A DNA stretch of 49,575 bases from Brunnivagina elsteri CCALA 953 (GCF_002289455.1 NZ_NTFS01000003.1:1-49575); one strand, 5' to 3'; shown: positions 16,728-27,175, numbered from the stretch's first letter. Numbers and translations: made by a program. Notes: generated by a model from the letters alone, not told the origin.

Positions 16728-18641
16728 ATGGAGTTGAGTTTTAAGCAGTGCTTGCGATCGCAACAGTTATTTCCTCTGGAAGTATCGCGAATACTATTTG
16801 CTGGGAGTTTAATTAGCAGTGGGATGTTGAGTCAATTGTGTTTACCGTCAGTTGCACAAACATCTCCGCAACAGTCAGAAATACCGACTTCGAGAATATC
16901 AAGCTCTGGAATATCTGACTTGGAAATATCAATCCCTGACGCAACGTCTCAAGTCTCAACTCCAGCTATAACTGGTGAAATGATTCCTCAAATATATCCA
17001 CCGGAAAGTGATATAAATTCGACATTAGTAGAATTTTCTGGTGGAATTTCTCCCCGGTTTCCAAAGGTATTAAAACCAAAACCCTCCCTTCCCTATATAT
17101 TTTACTTTCCCGAAAAAATGGGGAGGGAAAAAAATGGGGATAAATATTTGATTGCGGCTGATGCGGTTGATAATCTGAATACTGATGTTGATGCTAATAG
17201 CGATCGCAATTCTGATCCAAGTTCTAATCCAAGTTCCGATCCAAGTTCTGATGGGTTAATTGTACTACCTTCAGTGACAGAGCTTTCTGATGTGCAGCCG
17301 AGTGATTGGGCATATCAAGCTTTGAAATCGTTGGTGGAGCGTTATGGGATTCTCTCAGCATCCCCCAAGTTTCGCGGCAACCAAGCAATGACGCGGTATG
17401 AGTTTGCTGCGGCTTTGGCTGCTACTCTGGATAAGGTTGAAGGTTTGCTGGGAAATGCGATCGGTGATGAATATGTACGTCAAGATGCGATTACAGTTCG
17501 TCGGTTGCAGAATGAATATGCATCAGTATTGAAGGAAGTAAGGGAAAGAATTGACACAACTGAATATAAAGCTGCGGAAGTCGAAGCAAATCAATTTTCG
17601 GTGACAACTAAGCTACAAGGACAACAAATTGTTGGATTTACTGGAGGTAGCAGCGCGAGTAATACAGTTGTATCTCGAACACGTCTCAATCTTTTAACTA
17701 GTTTTGATAAAAAAGATTTACTGCTTACGCAGTTAGAATCTGGTAATAATGGTGGCGATGCTATTAGTCAGGAACAACGAGAAAATGTTAATTTATTAGG
17801 CTCAAATGGTGTTTTTGCGAATGCTGGGGGGCTTGATTATACCGATGTTGAATCAAATTTAAAATTACGACGTTTATATTACCAATTTCGCCCTACAGAT
17901 AGTTTCGCGATCGCAGTTGGTGCGAAAATGTCACCACGGGATTTTATCGATAAAAATTCCTATGGAAACAATGAATCTCTAGATTTTAGTTCGGGTGCTT
18001 TTTTGAATAATCCCCTCATTGTTCAAAATCAAATCGATCGCACGGGGGGAGCAGGGGCAGCAATCAACTGGAATCCGCAAAATAGTAAGTTAATTTTACG
18101 TGGACTCTACATTGCAGCTAATGCGAATCAACCCGGTACAAACCCCAATCGAGGGTTATTTGGTGATAGTCATCAAGCTAGTTTGGAAGCTGAATATAAT
18201 CCCAGTAATAAACTAAAATTACGTTTACAATACACTAATGCGGTAGTTAATAATACTGATATTAATGCTTTGGGGATTAATGCAGAATATTCGCTAAATC
18301 GGAATGCGGGAGTATTTGGAAGATTGGGAATTGGTAATTATGCAGGATTTAATACCTCCCTCAACCGCGATTTTAGCACTTATCCTGTAAGTTGGTCAGT
18401 TGGTGTGGGTTTACGCAATGTTGTTGTACCTGGGACATTAGCAGGAATTGCGATCGCACAACCTTTTATTACTGGTGATGTGGGGAATGCAACGCAAACC
18501 AATTTTGAAGCATTTTATAATTTTCAACTCAGCGATAATATCAGTGTTACACCAATATTCTCGGTGGTTACTAATCCTGATAATGACAAGAATAACGGGA
18601 TAATTTGGCAAAGTGCTTTGAGAACGGTATTTTCTTTTTAG
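16728..18641 (+). CDS. SLH-domain outer-membrane porin (iron uptake porin type)
   Basis: The product (~637 residues) has an N-terminal hydrophobic export segment (ILFAGSLISSGMLSQLCLPSVAQ) and a low-complexity Ser/Pro/Asp linker with NPSSDPSSD-type repeats. One SLH module follows at ~187-240 (LSDVQPSDWAYQALKSLVERYGIL, MTRYEFAAALAATLDKVE), then a coiled coil (VRRLQNEYASVLKEVRERIDTTEYKAAEVEANQF). The last ~360 residues are an OprB-like beta-barrel (LKLRLQYTNAVVNNTDI, VTPIFSVVTNPDND, terminal FSF). This is the layout of the major cyanobacterial outer-membrane porins, some of which are tied to iron uptake; substrate cannot be read from sequence. I chose ATG 16728; GTG 16725 overlaps it. It starts 23 bases after gloA and may share its transcript. 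Confidence 0.9.
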   Translation: MELSFKQCLRSQQLFPLEVSRILFAGSLISSGMLSQLCLPSVAQTSPQQSEIPTSRISSSGISDLEISIPDATSQVSTPAITGEMIPQIYPPESDINSTLVEFSGGISPRFPKVLKPKPSLPYIFYFPEKMGREKNGDKYLIAADAVDNLNTDVDANSDRNSDPSSNPSSDPSSDGLIVLPSVTELSDVQPSDWAYQALKSLVERYGILSASPKFRGNQAMTRYEFAAALAATLDKVEGLLGNAIGDEYVRQDAITVRRLQNEYASVLKEVRERIDTTEYKAAEVEANQFSVTTKLQGQQIVGFTGGSSASNTVVSRTRLNLLTSFDKKDLLLTQLESGNNGGDAISQEQRENVNLLGSNGVFANAGGLDYTDVESNLKLRRLYYQFRPTDSFAIAVGAKMSPRDFIDKNSYGNNESLDFSSGAFLNNPLIVQNQIDRTGGAGAAINWNPQNSKLILRGLYIAANANQPGTNPNRGLFGDSHQASLEAEYNPSNKLKLRLQYTNAVVNNTDINALGINAEYSLNRNAGVFGRLGIGNYAGFNTSLNRDFSTYPVSWSVGVGLRNVVVPGTLAGIAIAQPFITGDVGNATQTNFEAFYNFQLSDNISVTPIFSVVTNPDNDKNNGIIWQSALRTVFSF

Positions 18642-18731
18642 GGAAGTTCTAAGATGATGTTTCTAGTTTAAATGCAACCAATTGAATTTTTTGGCAGAAT
18701 GTAAATAAGACCAAAATAGCATTTTTTATAT

Positions 18732-19364
18732 ATGACTAAAAATCTTGCGATCGCGGAAGAAATGAAGACGTTTCGACAGGTTCAAGAAAAATTAGGTTTA
18801 ACTCTAGCTGAAAATAGCCAATTTTTCACTGAATGGATGGTTGATTTCCCGACCTTAAATGAATTAGAAATAGCTAGATTAGAGCAAGTAAGAAGTAATT
18901 ATCTCTATCAAATATCCGACGGGATATTATTAGAAGAAACTGTGAAGATGGTGGTACTATCTCCTTTGTTAGAATTAGCAGGATTTTATCAGTTTCCTTA
19001 CAGGTTTAAAACAGAAGTGTCCGTAGAATTTCTGGCATCAGGAGATAACGATGAAATTTTACGGGGAAGAATTGATGCATTAGTATTGCAAAGTCGGTTA
19101 TGGATTATTTTAATTGAATCGAAAAAAACCACATTCGATTTAGAAATTGCCATTCCTCAGACTCTAGCTTACATGTCAGCAAATCTAGACTCAGAAAGAG
19201 CTTTTTATGGAATGGTGACAAATGGGAGCAGTCATTTATTTGTCAAAACCCTTGGCAATCAGTACGGTATTTCAGACGTATTTTCCACGCGATCGCAATA
19301 TCGGAGTAATCTCTATGAGGTCTTAAAAATTATCAAATATTTAGGTACTTTAATAACTAACTAG
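18732..19364 (+). CDS. PD-(D/E)XK restriction-endonuclease-like protein
   Basis: A 210-residue soluble protein resembling the small cyanobacterial proteins often labelled restriction endonuclease subunit R. The core motif is visible: RGRIDALVLQSRLWIILIESKKTT, giving D115 and E129-x-K131 as the probable catalytic set. Helices and a VVLSPLLELAGFYQFPYRFKTE region precede it. It lacks helicase and specificity domains, so it is not a full type I HsdR. No methyltransferase or specificity gene is adjacent, so a working restriction system is not supported here. ATG 18732 is 90 bases after the porin stop. Confidence 0.8.
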   Translation: MTKNLAIAEEMKTFRQVQEKLGLTLAENSQFFTEWMVDFPTLNELEIARLEQVRSNYLYQISDGILLEETVKMVVLSPLLELAGFYQFPYRFKTEVSVEFLASGDNDEILRGRIDALVLQSRLWIILIESKKTTFDLEIAIPQTLAYMSANLDSERAFYGMVTNGSSHLFVKTLGNQYGISDVFSTRSQYRSNLYEVLKIIKYLGTLITN

Positions 19365-19443
19365 GCAAATTTGGTCTTCGGCAAGTTATTGTCCCATAAA
19401 ATCGCTCTAATGATGGAAAATCCTTTTGGTGTGGGTTATTAAT

Positions 19444-19626
19444 CATTGGTGTCAACTTAAGCTAAATCACCTTTGCCATCTCGTTTCCAGCCTCTGGCTG
19501 GAAATGCCAATTTGGAGGCTCCAGCCTCCTTACATAACTGGAGGCTGGAGCCTCCTAAATATCCGCTCCCACGCAGAGCATGGGAGCGAGACTGAGTGAG
19601 GTTTTCACGTTAAGTTGACACCAATG
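19444..19626. mobile_element. MITE-like element with perfect 17-bp inverted ends
   Basis: CATTGGTGTCAACTTAA (19444-19460) and its exact reverse complement (19610-19626) bound 183 bases. An 8-bp direct repeat TTATTAAT lies next to the left end (19436-19443) and one base outside the right end (19628-19635). The interior holds three hairpins: TTTCCAGCC/GGCTGGAAA, GGAGGCTCCAGCCTCC with its complement GGAGGCTGGAGCCTCC, and GCTCCCA/TGGGAGC. The layout is that of the block at 1880-1995. No coding frame is present. Confidence 0.78.
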
Positions 19627-20014
19627 TTTATTAATGCACCACGTATTAGCGAAATAATCAAAAATGCCTTGCGAGAACCGTTGTTAAAGTATCATGCTGT
19701 GAAAGACTAATTCCTTCCCATTGGATGAAACATGCTTGTGTGCTGCTACAGTATCATCTGATAATCAACAATGGCATAATTCAACATGGTATAACTGACC
19801 TGCCAGAAAATGCTGGGGTAGTTACAATGGTTCTGCCATTCCCATAGCTTAACTTGCGTCTAGATGTTTATTCCTGCTTCAATCAAGTGTACCGGGAATA
19901 GTAAAAGGTGCGAGTATAAATACTATAGAGAAATTAAAATTAAAATCCTAAATCTAAAATCCTAAATCGTTCGACTGAACGCTCACGACAAGTCTAAAAT
20001 CTAAAATCCTACAG
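19627..20014. other. intergenic region upstream of clpB
   Basis: No gene is recognisable. The last 80 bases are heptamer-type repeats (CTAAAATCCTAAAT, CTAAAATCTAAAATCC) running right up to the clpB ATG, with no clear ribosome binding site. I see no CIRCE (TTAGCACTC-N9-GAGTGCTAA) operator. Confidence 0.5.
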
Positions 20015-22684
20015 ATGCAACCTACAGATCCAGATAAATTTACTGATAAAGCTTGGGAAGCGATCGCAAAATCCCAGGATGTGGTTCGTGCTTACCAACA
20101 ACAACAGTTGGAGGTTGAACATTTAATACTCGCTGCTTTAAATCAAGATAATGGACTCGCTGCCCGTATTCTCAATCGGGCTGGTGCGGATGCAAACGTT
20201 GTACAGCAACAACTTGAAGAATTTGCCCGTCGTCAACCCAAAGTCCCCAAAAGCGAACAATTATACCTAGGTAGGGGTTTAGATACTTTACTCGATCGCG
20301 CTGACGAAGCTCGCGATCGCAGAGCGGATTCTTTCATTTCGATTGAGCATATTCTCTTAGGTTTTGCTGAGGATGAACGGGTTGGACGACGTTTGCTCAA
20401 AGGGATTGATGTGGACACGGCAAAACTTGAGGTAGCCATCAAAACTGTGCGCGGAAGTCAAAAAGTTACCGACCAAAACCCTGAGTCTAAGTATGAAGCT
20501 CTGCAAAAATTTGGCACGGATTTAACGGAATCCGCTAAGGCTGGGAAGCTTGACCCCGTAATCGGACGGGATGATGAAATTCGCCGAGTCATTCAAGTGT
20601 TATCGCGACGTAGTAAAAATAACCCCGTATTAATCGGTGAACCTGGTGTGGGAAAAACTGCGATCGCGGAAGCTTTAGCTCAACGAATCGTCAATGGTGA
20701 TGTTCCGGAATCTTTAAAAAATCGGCAATTAATCTCTTTAGATATTGGTAGTCTGATTGCTGGGGCAAAATATCGAGGTGAGTTTGAAGACCGTCTCAAA
20801 GCTGTTCTCCGGGAAGTTACGGAATCTAATGGGCAAATAGTTTTATTCATTGATGAGCTACATACGGTTGTTGGTGCGGGTTCTGGGCAACAAGGCTCGA
20901 TGGATGCGGGAAATTTGCTCAAACCGATGTTGGCACGGGGAGAACTTCGGTGTATTGGTGCTTCTACCCTGAATGAGTACCGTAAATATATTGAAAAAGA
21001 TGCCGCGCTGGAAAGACGTTTTCAACAGGTATATGTGGATCAACCCAATGTTGAAAATACAATTTCGATTTTGCGTGGTTTGAAGGAACGTTACGAAGTT
21101 CACCACAACGTGAAAATTTCCGATTCTGCTTTGGTTGCAGCAGCGACACTTTCGGCAAGATATATTAGCGATCGCTTCTTACCCGACAAAGCGATCGATT
21201 TAGTCGATGAAGCTGCTGCACAATTAAAAATGGAAATTACTTCCAAACCTGCGGAATTAGAAACCACTGAACGTCGGTTGATGCAGTTAGAGATGGAAAA
21301 ACTTTCCCTCGCAGGGGAAGATAAAGCTGTATTACAAACAAAAGAGCGGTTAGGACGAATTGAGCAAGAAATCGGTAAATTAACGGAAAAACAACAGGAA
21401 TTAAATGGACAATGGCAAGGTGAAAAGCAGCTATTGGAAGCAATTAGCGGTTTGAAGCAAGAAGAAGAAAAATTGCGGGTACAAATCGAACAAGCTGAAC
21501 GGGCTTATGATTTGAATAAGGCGGCACAGTTGAAGTACGGTAAATTGGAAGGAGTACAGCGCGATCGCGAAGCCAAGGAAACCCAGTTAATCGACTTGCA
21601 AAGCGCTGGTTCCACGTTGTTACGGGAACAAGTTACCGAAGCTGACATCGCCGAAATCGTCGCTAAATGGACGGGAATTCCTGTCAACCGTTTACTGGAA
21701 TCGGAACGGCAAAAATTATTACAACTCGAAAGTCATTTGCATCTACGTGTTATTGGACAATCGGAAGCAGTGGAATCGGTTTCTGCGGCAATTCGTCGTG
21801 CCCGTGCGGGAATGAAAGACCCCAACCGACCGATTGGTTCGTTCCTCTTCATGGGACCAACTGGTGTGGGTAAAACCGAGTTAGCGAGAGCCTTAGCGCA
21901 GTTTATGTTCGATTCGGAAGATGCATTAGTACGTCTGGACATGTCAGAGTATATGGAAAAACATTCCGTATCTCGCCTCATTGGTGCGCCTCCTGGTTAT
22001 GTAGGCTACGAAGAAGGTGGTCAACTTGCGGAAGCTGTTCGCCGTCGTCCCTATTCTGTTGTGCTTTTGGATGAAGTGGAGAAAGCTCATCCAGATGTAT
22101 TTAATATTCTTCTGCAAGTTTTAGACGACGGGAGAATTACTGACTCCCAGGGACGTACAGTAGACTTTCGCAACACAGTCATTGTCATGACAAGTAACAT
22201 AGGTAGCGAACATATCCTCGACGTTTCCAGTGATGATACCCAGTACGAAAAAATGAAAAACCGAGTATTGGAAGCATTGAGAGGTCATTTTCGTCCCGAA
22301 TTTCTGAATCGGATCGACGATTTAATTATCTTCCATGCTCTCAATCGTAGTGAAATGGGGCAAATTATTCGGATTCAACTAAAACGAGTCGAAAACTTAT
22401 TAGCAGATCAAAAAATCAGCTTAGACATATCCTCTTCAGCTTGCGATTACCTTGTAGAAGTCGGATATGACCCAGTATACGGTGCAAGACCGATTAAACG
22501 GGCAATCCAGAGAGAAGTAGAGAATGCGATCGCAACCAAAATTCTCGACAACAGCTTTGTATCTGGAGACACCATTGTTATCGACAGCAGCGAAAATGGC
22601 TTATCCTTCGACAAGAAAGTAGCATCAAAACCTGCGATCGCGCCAACTTCTGTGGTTCTAGTTGAGTCAGCATCTGAAGTGTAA
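20015..22684 (+). CDS. clpB: ATP-dependent disaggregase ClpB
   Basis: ClpB is a hexameric AAA+ machine that, with DnaK, pulls proteins out of aggregates. The 889-residue product has the N-terminal Clp repeat domain (1-~150) and a first AAA module with Walker A GEPGVGKT (208-215) and [11 protein letters not shown]. The middle coiled-coil domain typical of ClpB rather than ClpA/C lies at ~410-530. The second AAA module has Walker A GPTGVGKT (614-621), [25 protein letters not shown] and a C-terminal D2-small domain ([10 protein letters not shown]). No IGF/L ClpP-docking loop is evident, as expected. Cyanobacteria often carry two clpB genes; I cannot tell which this is. A terminator-like hairpin follows. 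Confidence 0.97.
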   Translation: MQPTDPDKFTDKAWEAIAKSQDVVRAYQQQQLEVEHLILAALNQDNGLAARILNRAGADANVVQQQLEEFARRQPKVPKSEQLYLGRGLDTLLDRADEARDRRADSFISIEHILLGFAEDERVGRRLLKGIDVDTAKLEVAIKTVRGSQKVTDQNPESKYEALQKFGTDLTESAKAGKLDPVIGRDDEIRRVIQVLSRRSKNNPVLIGEPGVGKTAIAEALAQRIVNGDVPESLKNRQLISLDIGSLIAGAKYRGEFEDRLKAVLREVTESNGQIVLFIDELHTVVGAGSGQQGSMDAGNLLKPMLARGELRCIGASTLNEYRKYIEKDAALERRFQQVYVDQPNVENTISILRGLKERYEVHHNVKISDSALVAAATLSARYISDRFLPDKAIDLVDEAAAQLKMEITSKPAELETTERRLMQLEMEKLSLAGEDKAVLQTKERLGRIEQEIGKLTEKQQELNGQWQGEKQLLEAISGLKQEEEKLRVQIEQAERAYDLNKAAQLKYGKLEGVQRDREAKETQLIDLQSAGSTLLREQVTEADIAEIVAKWTGIPVNRLLESERQKLLQLESHLHLRVIGQSEAVESVSAAIRRARAGMKDPNRPIGSFLFMGPTGVGKTELARALAQFMFDSEDALVRLDMSEYMEKHSVSRLIGAPPGYVGYEEGGQLAEAVRRRPYSVVLLDEVEKAHPDVFNILLQVLDDGRITDSQGRTVDFRNTVIVMTSNIGSEHILDVSSDDTQYEKMKNRVLEALRGHFRPEFLNRIDDLIIFHALNRSEMGQIIRIQLKRVENLLADQKISLDISSSACDYLVEVGYDPVYGARPIKRAIQREVENAIATKILDNSFVSGDTIVIDSSENGLSFDKKVASKPAIAPTSVVLVESASEV

Positions 22685-22718
22685 TTTTAACTAATTAGTT
22701 TTTAACCAATTAAGAAAT

Positions 22719-22750
22719 ACCCTTCCTATAATTTTAGGAGGGTAATTTTC
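22719..22750 (+). terminator. terminator-like hairpin after clpB
   Basis: TACCCTTCCTA (22719-22729) pairs with TAGGAGGGTA (22735-22744) with one bulged base, and ATTTTC follows. It lies 35 bases after the clpB stop. Confidence 0.6.
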
Positions 22751-22853
22751 TTGGATATAAATTGAATCTGGAATTTTATCTATTTTTTTATCTCAAAGTG
22801 TTATTTAGATTCGCATTATGGGAATCATAGATAATAAATACAAGTAACTAATT

Positions 22854-23486
22854 ATGCAACTCATATCTTCATTAAATCTGGCACAAATTGAATATTTATC
22901 TAGGGATAGGTTTATTAGCTATCACCATCAACTACGCTTAATATTATCCCTGGGTAAAAAAGTTCAAAATATCTTAGAAATTGGAATTTATAACTCGATA
23001 TTTACGGAAATTATAAGACAGGCTGGATATCAAGTTCAGACAGCTGATATAGACTCAAACTTACACCCTGATTTCATCTTAGATTTAACAACCGACTTCT
23101 CCTTACCTCAAGATAAATTTGATGCGATCGCGCTATTTCAAGTATTAGAACATTTACCTTACGAAGAAGCCGAAAAAGCTTTAAAGAAACTAGCAGCAGC
23201 TACCAAAAAATATTTAGTTATTTCGATTCCTTACAATTGCCAGTTTTTAGGAATACAATTTAAATTTTCTTATGTAAAAAGGTCAAAATATTTACTTTTT
23301 CATATACCAAGATTTTGGTCAGAAAAACCTATTTGTAATCAGCACTTTTGGGAAATGGGTTTAAAAGGATATCCGAAAAAGAAAATTATAAATTCTATCG
23401 AAAAAGCTGGATTGAAAATTAAGCAAGAATTTCGCGATCAAACCCATCCATATCACCAGTTTTTCGTCTTAGAAAAGCAGGATTGA
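22854..23486 (+). CDS. class I SAM-dependent methyltransferase-like protein
   Basis: A 210-residue protein with the order of a small Methyltransf_11/23 enzyme: motif I region VQNILEIGIYNSIFTEIIRQAGYQVQTADIDSN, an acidic end of beta-2 (ADID), then FDAIALFQVLEHLPYEEAEKALKKL (motif II/III with the common VLEHL) and YLVISIPYN. The usual glycine-rich ExGxGxG is reduced to EIGIYNS, so SAM binding may be altered. The substrate is unknown. With the glycosyltransferase downstream at 24032 it could belong to polysaccharide or glycolipid modification, but more than 500 bases separate them. Confidence 0.75.
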   Translation: MQLISSLNLAQIEYLSRDRFISYHHQLRLILSLGKKVQNILEIGIYNSIFTEIIRQAGYQVQTADIDSNLHPDFILDLTTDFSLPQDKFDAIALFQVLEHLPYEEAEKALKKLAAATKKYLVISIPYNCQFLGIQFKFSYVKRSKYLLFHIPRFWSEKPICNQHFWEMGLKGYPKKKIINSIEKAGLKIKQEFRDQTHPYHQFFVLEKQD

Positions 23487-24031
23487 TAAATATCATCATT
23501 ACCATTGTCATTAATCTTCATGGTTTATAATTATCCCTAACTTGATTCAAAAGTTGGGGAGATTACCAAAACAAATCGTAATTTTTAATTAGTAATTAAT
23601 GAGTTGAAATTATAACTTCCTTAATTAATACCATTTATCTCAAATCTGGTTGACTGCACATGGTACTAGTAGGGACAAAGCATTGCTGTGTCCCTACCAT
23701 AAACTTTTTCACCCCGTAGCCCAAGCTAGTTTTATAGACGGAAACCAAGCAAATTATCTCCGGTTTTATTCGTGGCTAAATAAACTGCAAATACCGTCAA
23801 GCTTGCTTCGCCATTGCTTTAGCATCCCGTAGGTAGAGGTATTGAAAATTGCGAATTATACTGACCCCAATCCTTCAGAACCTATGTAAATCTAGTATTA
23901 ATTGAATTGCGACTCAATGGCATCAGAAATTTTACTGAATCTTTACAACAAACTATTTGATTAATAGCTTAATCTTTATTCTCTCTGGAGAATAATATGT
24001 ATAGCAAAGAAGATTAAATCAAATAACTTTC
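23487..24031. other. intergenic region with a 9-bp palindromic repeat
   Basis: About 545 bases without a supported gene. GTAGGGACA (23669-23677) pairs with TGTCCCTAC (23689-23697) around AAGCATTGC, a common type of cyanobacterial intergenic hairpin. The 60-codon frame over it (23650-23832) looks fortuitous. The rest is AT-rich. Confidence 0.55.
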
Positions 24032-25009
24032 ATGCAATCAAAAATAAATTTAACTATCGCCATTTGTACATTTAACGGTGCTTACAGATTACCTGCTTTA
24101 ATTGAAAAATTACTTTACTTAACGCAACATCCAATTCAGCTTGCTAATCAAGAAAATCTCAACTGGGAAATTATCATCGTAGATAACAACAGTAGTGATA
24201 ACACAGCCCAAATTATTGATAGCTACCAACAACAATTCGCCGAAAATCAACTAAACTACATATTTGAATCTCGACAGGGAGTAGCATATGCTCGTCGTCG
24301 TGCAATTCAAGAAGCCAAAGGTGAAATAGTTGGCTTTCTTGATGATGATAATTTACCAAAAGATAATTGGATTGCAGCAGCATATCAATTCTTTCAACAA
24401 CATCCACAAGCTGCTGCCTGCGGTAGCAGCATCCAGGGAATATATGAAATCGCACCTCCAGCCAATTTTGAACGCATTGCCAGCTTAATGGCAATTATTA
24501 ACCGTGGAGAAAAAGCCTTTATTACAAAGCGCATAATGCCAGCAGGGGCAGGAATCGCAATCTGTAAGCAAGCATGGGTTGATTGCGTTCCCAAAACACC
24601 AAAAATACTTGGTAGAACGGCAAACTCAATTGCTTCTAAAGGAGAAGAAATTGAAGCTTTATTGCACATGCAAGCAGGTGGATGGGAAATATGGCACAAT
24701 CCCCAAATGCAGCTATCACACCATATACCCCGCGATCGCTTCCAACCAGAATATCTAACTCAGTTATGCCGTTCGGTTGGTTTAAGTCGTTTCCAAACTC
24801 GAACAATAATCCTTGCTAATTGGCAAAAACCACCTGCTGCGATCGCTTACTTTCTCAACGACTTGCGTAAAATCTTTAAACATATAATCAAATATCGGGA
24901 TTCTGTCAAAAATGACCTTGTAACTCGCTGCGAACTAGAACTTTTAATAGCTTGCCTAATTAGTCCCTTCTACCACGCAAAATTACATCTCCACAAAAGC
25001 TTTAGATAA
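24032..25009 (+). CDS. GT2 glycosyltransferase, HpsE type
   Basis: A family 2 glycosyltransferase (325 residues). The N-terminal GT-A fold shows TIAICTFNGAYRLPALIEKLL, the nucleotide-binding IIVDNNSSDNTAQII, QGVAYARRRAIQEAKGEIVGFLDDDNLP (the metal-binding DDD) and the acceptor-side GEEIEALLHMQAGGWEIWHNPQMQLSHHIPRDR. The C-terminal ~60 residues are helical and membrane-associating. It closely resembles the two proteins at 36551 and 37555, the latter inside the hps locus, which places it in the HpsE group of hormogonium polysaccharide enzymes. It lies more than 3 kb from hpsA, between a methyltransferase and htpG, so it is a dispersed paralogue. Donor and acceptor sugars are unknown. Confidence 0.85.
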   Translation: MQSKINLTIAICTFNGAYRLPALIEKLLYLTQHPIQLANQENLNWEIIIVDNNSSDNTAQIIDSYQQQFAENQLNYIFESRQGVAYARRRAIQEAKGEIVGFLDDDNLPKDNWIAAAYQFFQQHPQAAACGSSIQGIYEIAPPANFERIASLMAIINRGEKAFITKRIMPAGAGIAICKQAWVDCVPKTPKILGRTANSIASKGEEIEALLHMQAGGWEIWHNPQMQLSHHIPRDRFQPEYLTQLCRSVGLSRFQTRTIILANWQKPPAAIAYFLNDLRKIFKHIIKYRDSVKNDLVTRCELELLIACLISPFYHAKLHLHKSFR

Positions 25010-25212
25010 AACAACAAAAAACTAAATATCGTCCACATCTACCAAATTGAATATATGCGAGTAGGGAAATCCGAATATATACTGGCGTGCAAACAGACAT
25101 AGAAAAGCAGAGCGATCACACTCGACTTACGTTTAAAATCCTGTGTGGGATAGTAATTTTCCCATAACTACCCAAACACTATTAAAATGATTTGTATTTC
25201 CGAGTAGAAACT

Positions 25213-27168
25213 ATGCTGGAACAAGGTACCATCAGTATCCATACTGAGAATATATTCCCAATTATCAAGAAATCTCTCTACTCTGACCATCAAATTTTCT
25301 TGCGGGAACTCGTATCCAACGCTGTAGACGCAATCCAAAAGCTGAGTATGGTATCCCGTGCTGGAGAATACTCCGGTGAAATTGGCGAACCTGAAATTAC
25401 ACTTGCCATCGACAAAGATAAAAAAACCCTCTCCATCACCGATAATGGTATCGGGATGACAGCTGACGAGGTAAAAAAATATATCAACCAAGTCGCTTTT
25501 TCCAGTGCCGAAGAATTTATTCAAAAATACAAAGGTGACTCCAACCAGCCAATTATCGGGCACTTCGGCTTAGGATTTTACTCCTCATTCATGGTCGCCT
25601 CCCAAGTCGAAATTGATACACTTTCCTACAAAGAAGGTGCAGAAGCGATTCACTGGAGTTGTGACGGTTCCCCCAACTTTGCGATCGCAGATTCTTCCCG
25701 TACCACAAAGGGTACAACTATTACTCTCCACCTCATGGAGGAAGAACTCGAATTCCTGGAACCAGCACGAGTCCAAAACCTCGTCAAAACCTACTGCGAT
25801 TTCATGCCAGTTCCCATCACTCTCGATGGTGAAGTACTCAACCGTCAAAAAGCACCCTGGCGCGAACCCGCAAACAACTTAAGTAAAGAAGATTACTTAG
25901 AATTTTACCGCTATCTGTACCCATTCCAAGAAGAACCCTTACTGTGGGTACATCTCAACACCGATTACCCCTTCATCATCAACGGTATCCTGTATTTTCC
26001 GAAACTTCGCCCCGATGTCGATGTCACCAAAGGGCAAATCAAACTTTTCTGTAACCAAGTATTTGTCAGCGAGAACGTCGAAGAAATCATTCCCCAATTC
26101 CTCCTACCCATGCGTGGAGTTATTGATAGTACCGATATTCCCCTCAACGTCTCCCGCAGCGCTCTACAAGGGGACAGAACAGTTAAAAAAATCGGTGATT
26201 ATATTGCCAAAAAAGTCGGTGACAGGCTCAAAGAACTGTACCGCGATAACCGGGAACAATATATCAGCGCTTGGAAGGATTTAGGTACATTCGTCAAATT
26301 TGGCGTACTCAATGACGAAAAATTCCAAAAACAAGTCGAAGATATCACCGTTTTCCGCACCACTTACCAACCCAGCGACACAACCCCAACTGTTCAAGTA
26401 CAGACGGAAGATAGCGACGCTTGGCAGGATGTGAACCCAGGAGCAAAACTACCCTACACAACCCTCAAAGAATACCTAGAACGTAACAAAGAGCGTCACG
26501 AAAACCGCGTTTTCTACTGTACCGACGCAGCATCACAAGCTAGTTACGTAGAATTACATAAAAGTCAAGGGTTAGAAGTCCTATATATGGACTCCTTCAT
26601 CGATACCCACTTTATTAACTTCCTGGAGCGGGAATACAACGAAGTTAAATTTACACGGGTAGACTCCGATTTAGATAATACCCTGCTGGACAAAGAAAAA
26701 CCCGCAGAAATAGTTGACCCCAACACCAACAAAACCCGCAGCGAAGTTATTAAGGAATTGTTTGAGAAAGCCATTAACAAACCCAAGGTAAACATTCGCA
26801 CCGAATCCTTAAAATCAGACAATCCCCAAGGTACACCCCCAGCAATGGTATTATTACCGGAAATATTGCGTCGTCTCCGGGAAATGAACGCCATGATGCA
26901 GCAACAAGCTGTAGACTTCCCTGAAGACCATGTATTAGTAGTCAATACCGCACATCCCTTGATTCAGAACTTGGCGACACTCAGTCAAGGTAGTATTATC
27001 CAGGATGGCAGAGATTCCCCCACAGGGCAGCTAGCAAATATGATTTGTCAGCATGTCTACGATTTGGCTCTTATGTCGCAAAAAGGCTTTGATGCAGAAG
27101 GGATGAAATCCTTTGTTGAGCGTTCTAATGACGTATTGACCAAACTTACCCAAGAGGTAACAAAATAA
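25213..27168 (+). CDS. htpG: molecular chaperone HtpG (Hsp90)
   Basis: HtpG is the bacterial Hsp90, a dimeric ATP-driven chaperone important for heat, cold and oxidative stress in cyanobacteria. From ATG 25213 the protein is 651 residues long. The GHKL ATPase domain shows LRELVSNAVDAIQKL, ITDNGIGMTADEV and GHFGLGFYSSFMV. The middle domain has VDVTKGQIKLFCNQVFVSENVEEIIPQFL and DIPLNVSRSALQGD, and the C-terminal dimerisation domain ends EVTK without a eukaryotic MEEVD. The middle domain is of the acidic, divergent cyanobacterial type. The extended frame to 25192 has no start that improves on ATG 25213. It is probably monocistronic. Confidence 0.97.
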   Translation: MLEQGTISIHTENIFPIIKKSLYSDHQIFLRELVSNAVDAIQKLSMVSRAGEYSGEIGEPEITLAIDKDKKTLSITDNGIGMTADEVKKYINQVAFSSAEEFIQKYKGDSNQPIIGHFGLGFYSSFMVASQVEIDTLSYKEGAEAIHWSCDGSPNFAIADSSRTTKGTTITLHLMEEELEFLEPARVQNLVKTYCDFMPVPITLDGEVLNRQKAPWREPANNLSKEDYLEFYRYLYPFQEEPLLWVHLNTDYPFIINGILYFPKLRPDVDVTKGQIKLFCNQVFVSENVEEIIPQFLLPMRGVIDSTDIPLNVSRSALQGDRTVKKIGDYIAKKVGDRLKELYRDNREQYISAWKDLGTFVKFGVLNDEKFQKQVEDITVFRTTYQPSDTTPTVQVQTEDSDAWQDVNPGAKLPYTTLKEYLERNKERHENRVFYCTDAASQASYVELHKSQGLEVLYMDSFIDTHFINFLEREYNEVKFTRVDSDLDNTLLDKEKPAEIVDPNTNKTRSEVIKELFEKAINKPKVNIRTESLKSDNPQGTPPAMVLLPEILRRLREMNAMMQQQAVDFPEDHVLVVNTAHPLIQNLATLSQGSIIQDGRDSPTGQLANMICQHVYDLALMSQKGFDAEGMKSFVERSNDVLTKLTQEVTK

Positions 27169-27175
27169 GGACTCA

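Noticed and set aside
18732-19364. A complete restriction-modification system
   Set aside because: Only a PD-(D/E)XK-like protein is present; there is no methyltransferase, helicase or specificity gene next to it.
19930-20014. CIRCE/HrcA operator before clpB
   Set aside because: No TTAGCACTC-N9-GAGTGCTAA pattern; the region is heptamer repeats.
23650-23832. 60-codon frame before the stray glycosyltransferase
   Set aside because: It reads through an intergenic hairpin repeat and has no family features or ribosome binding site.
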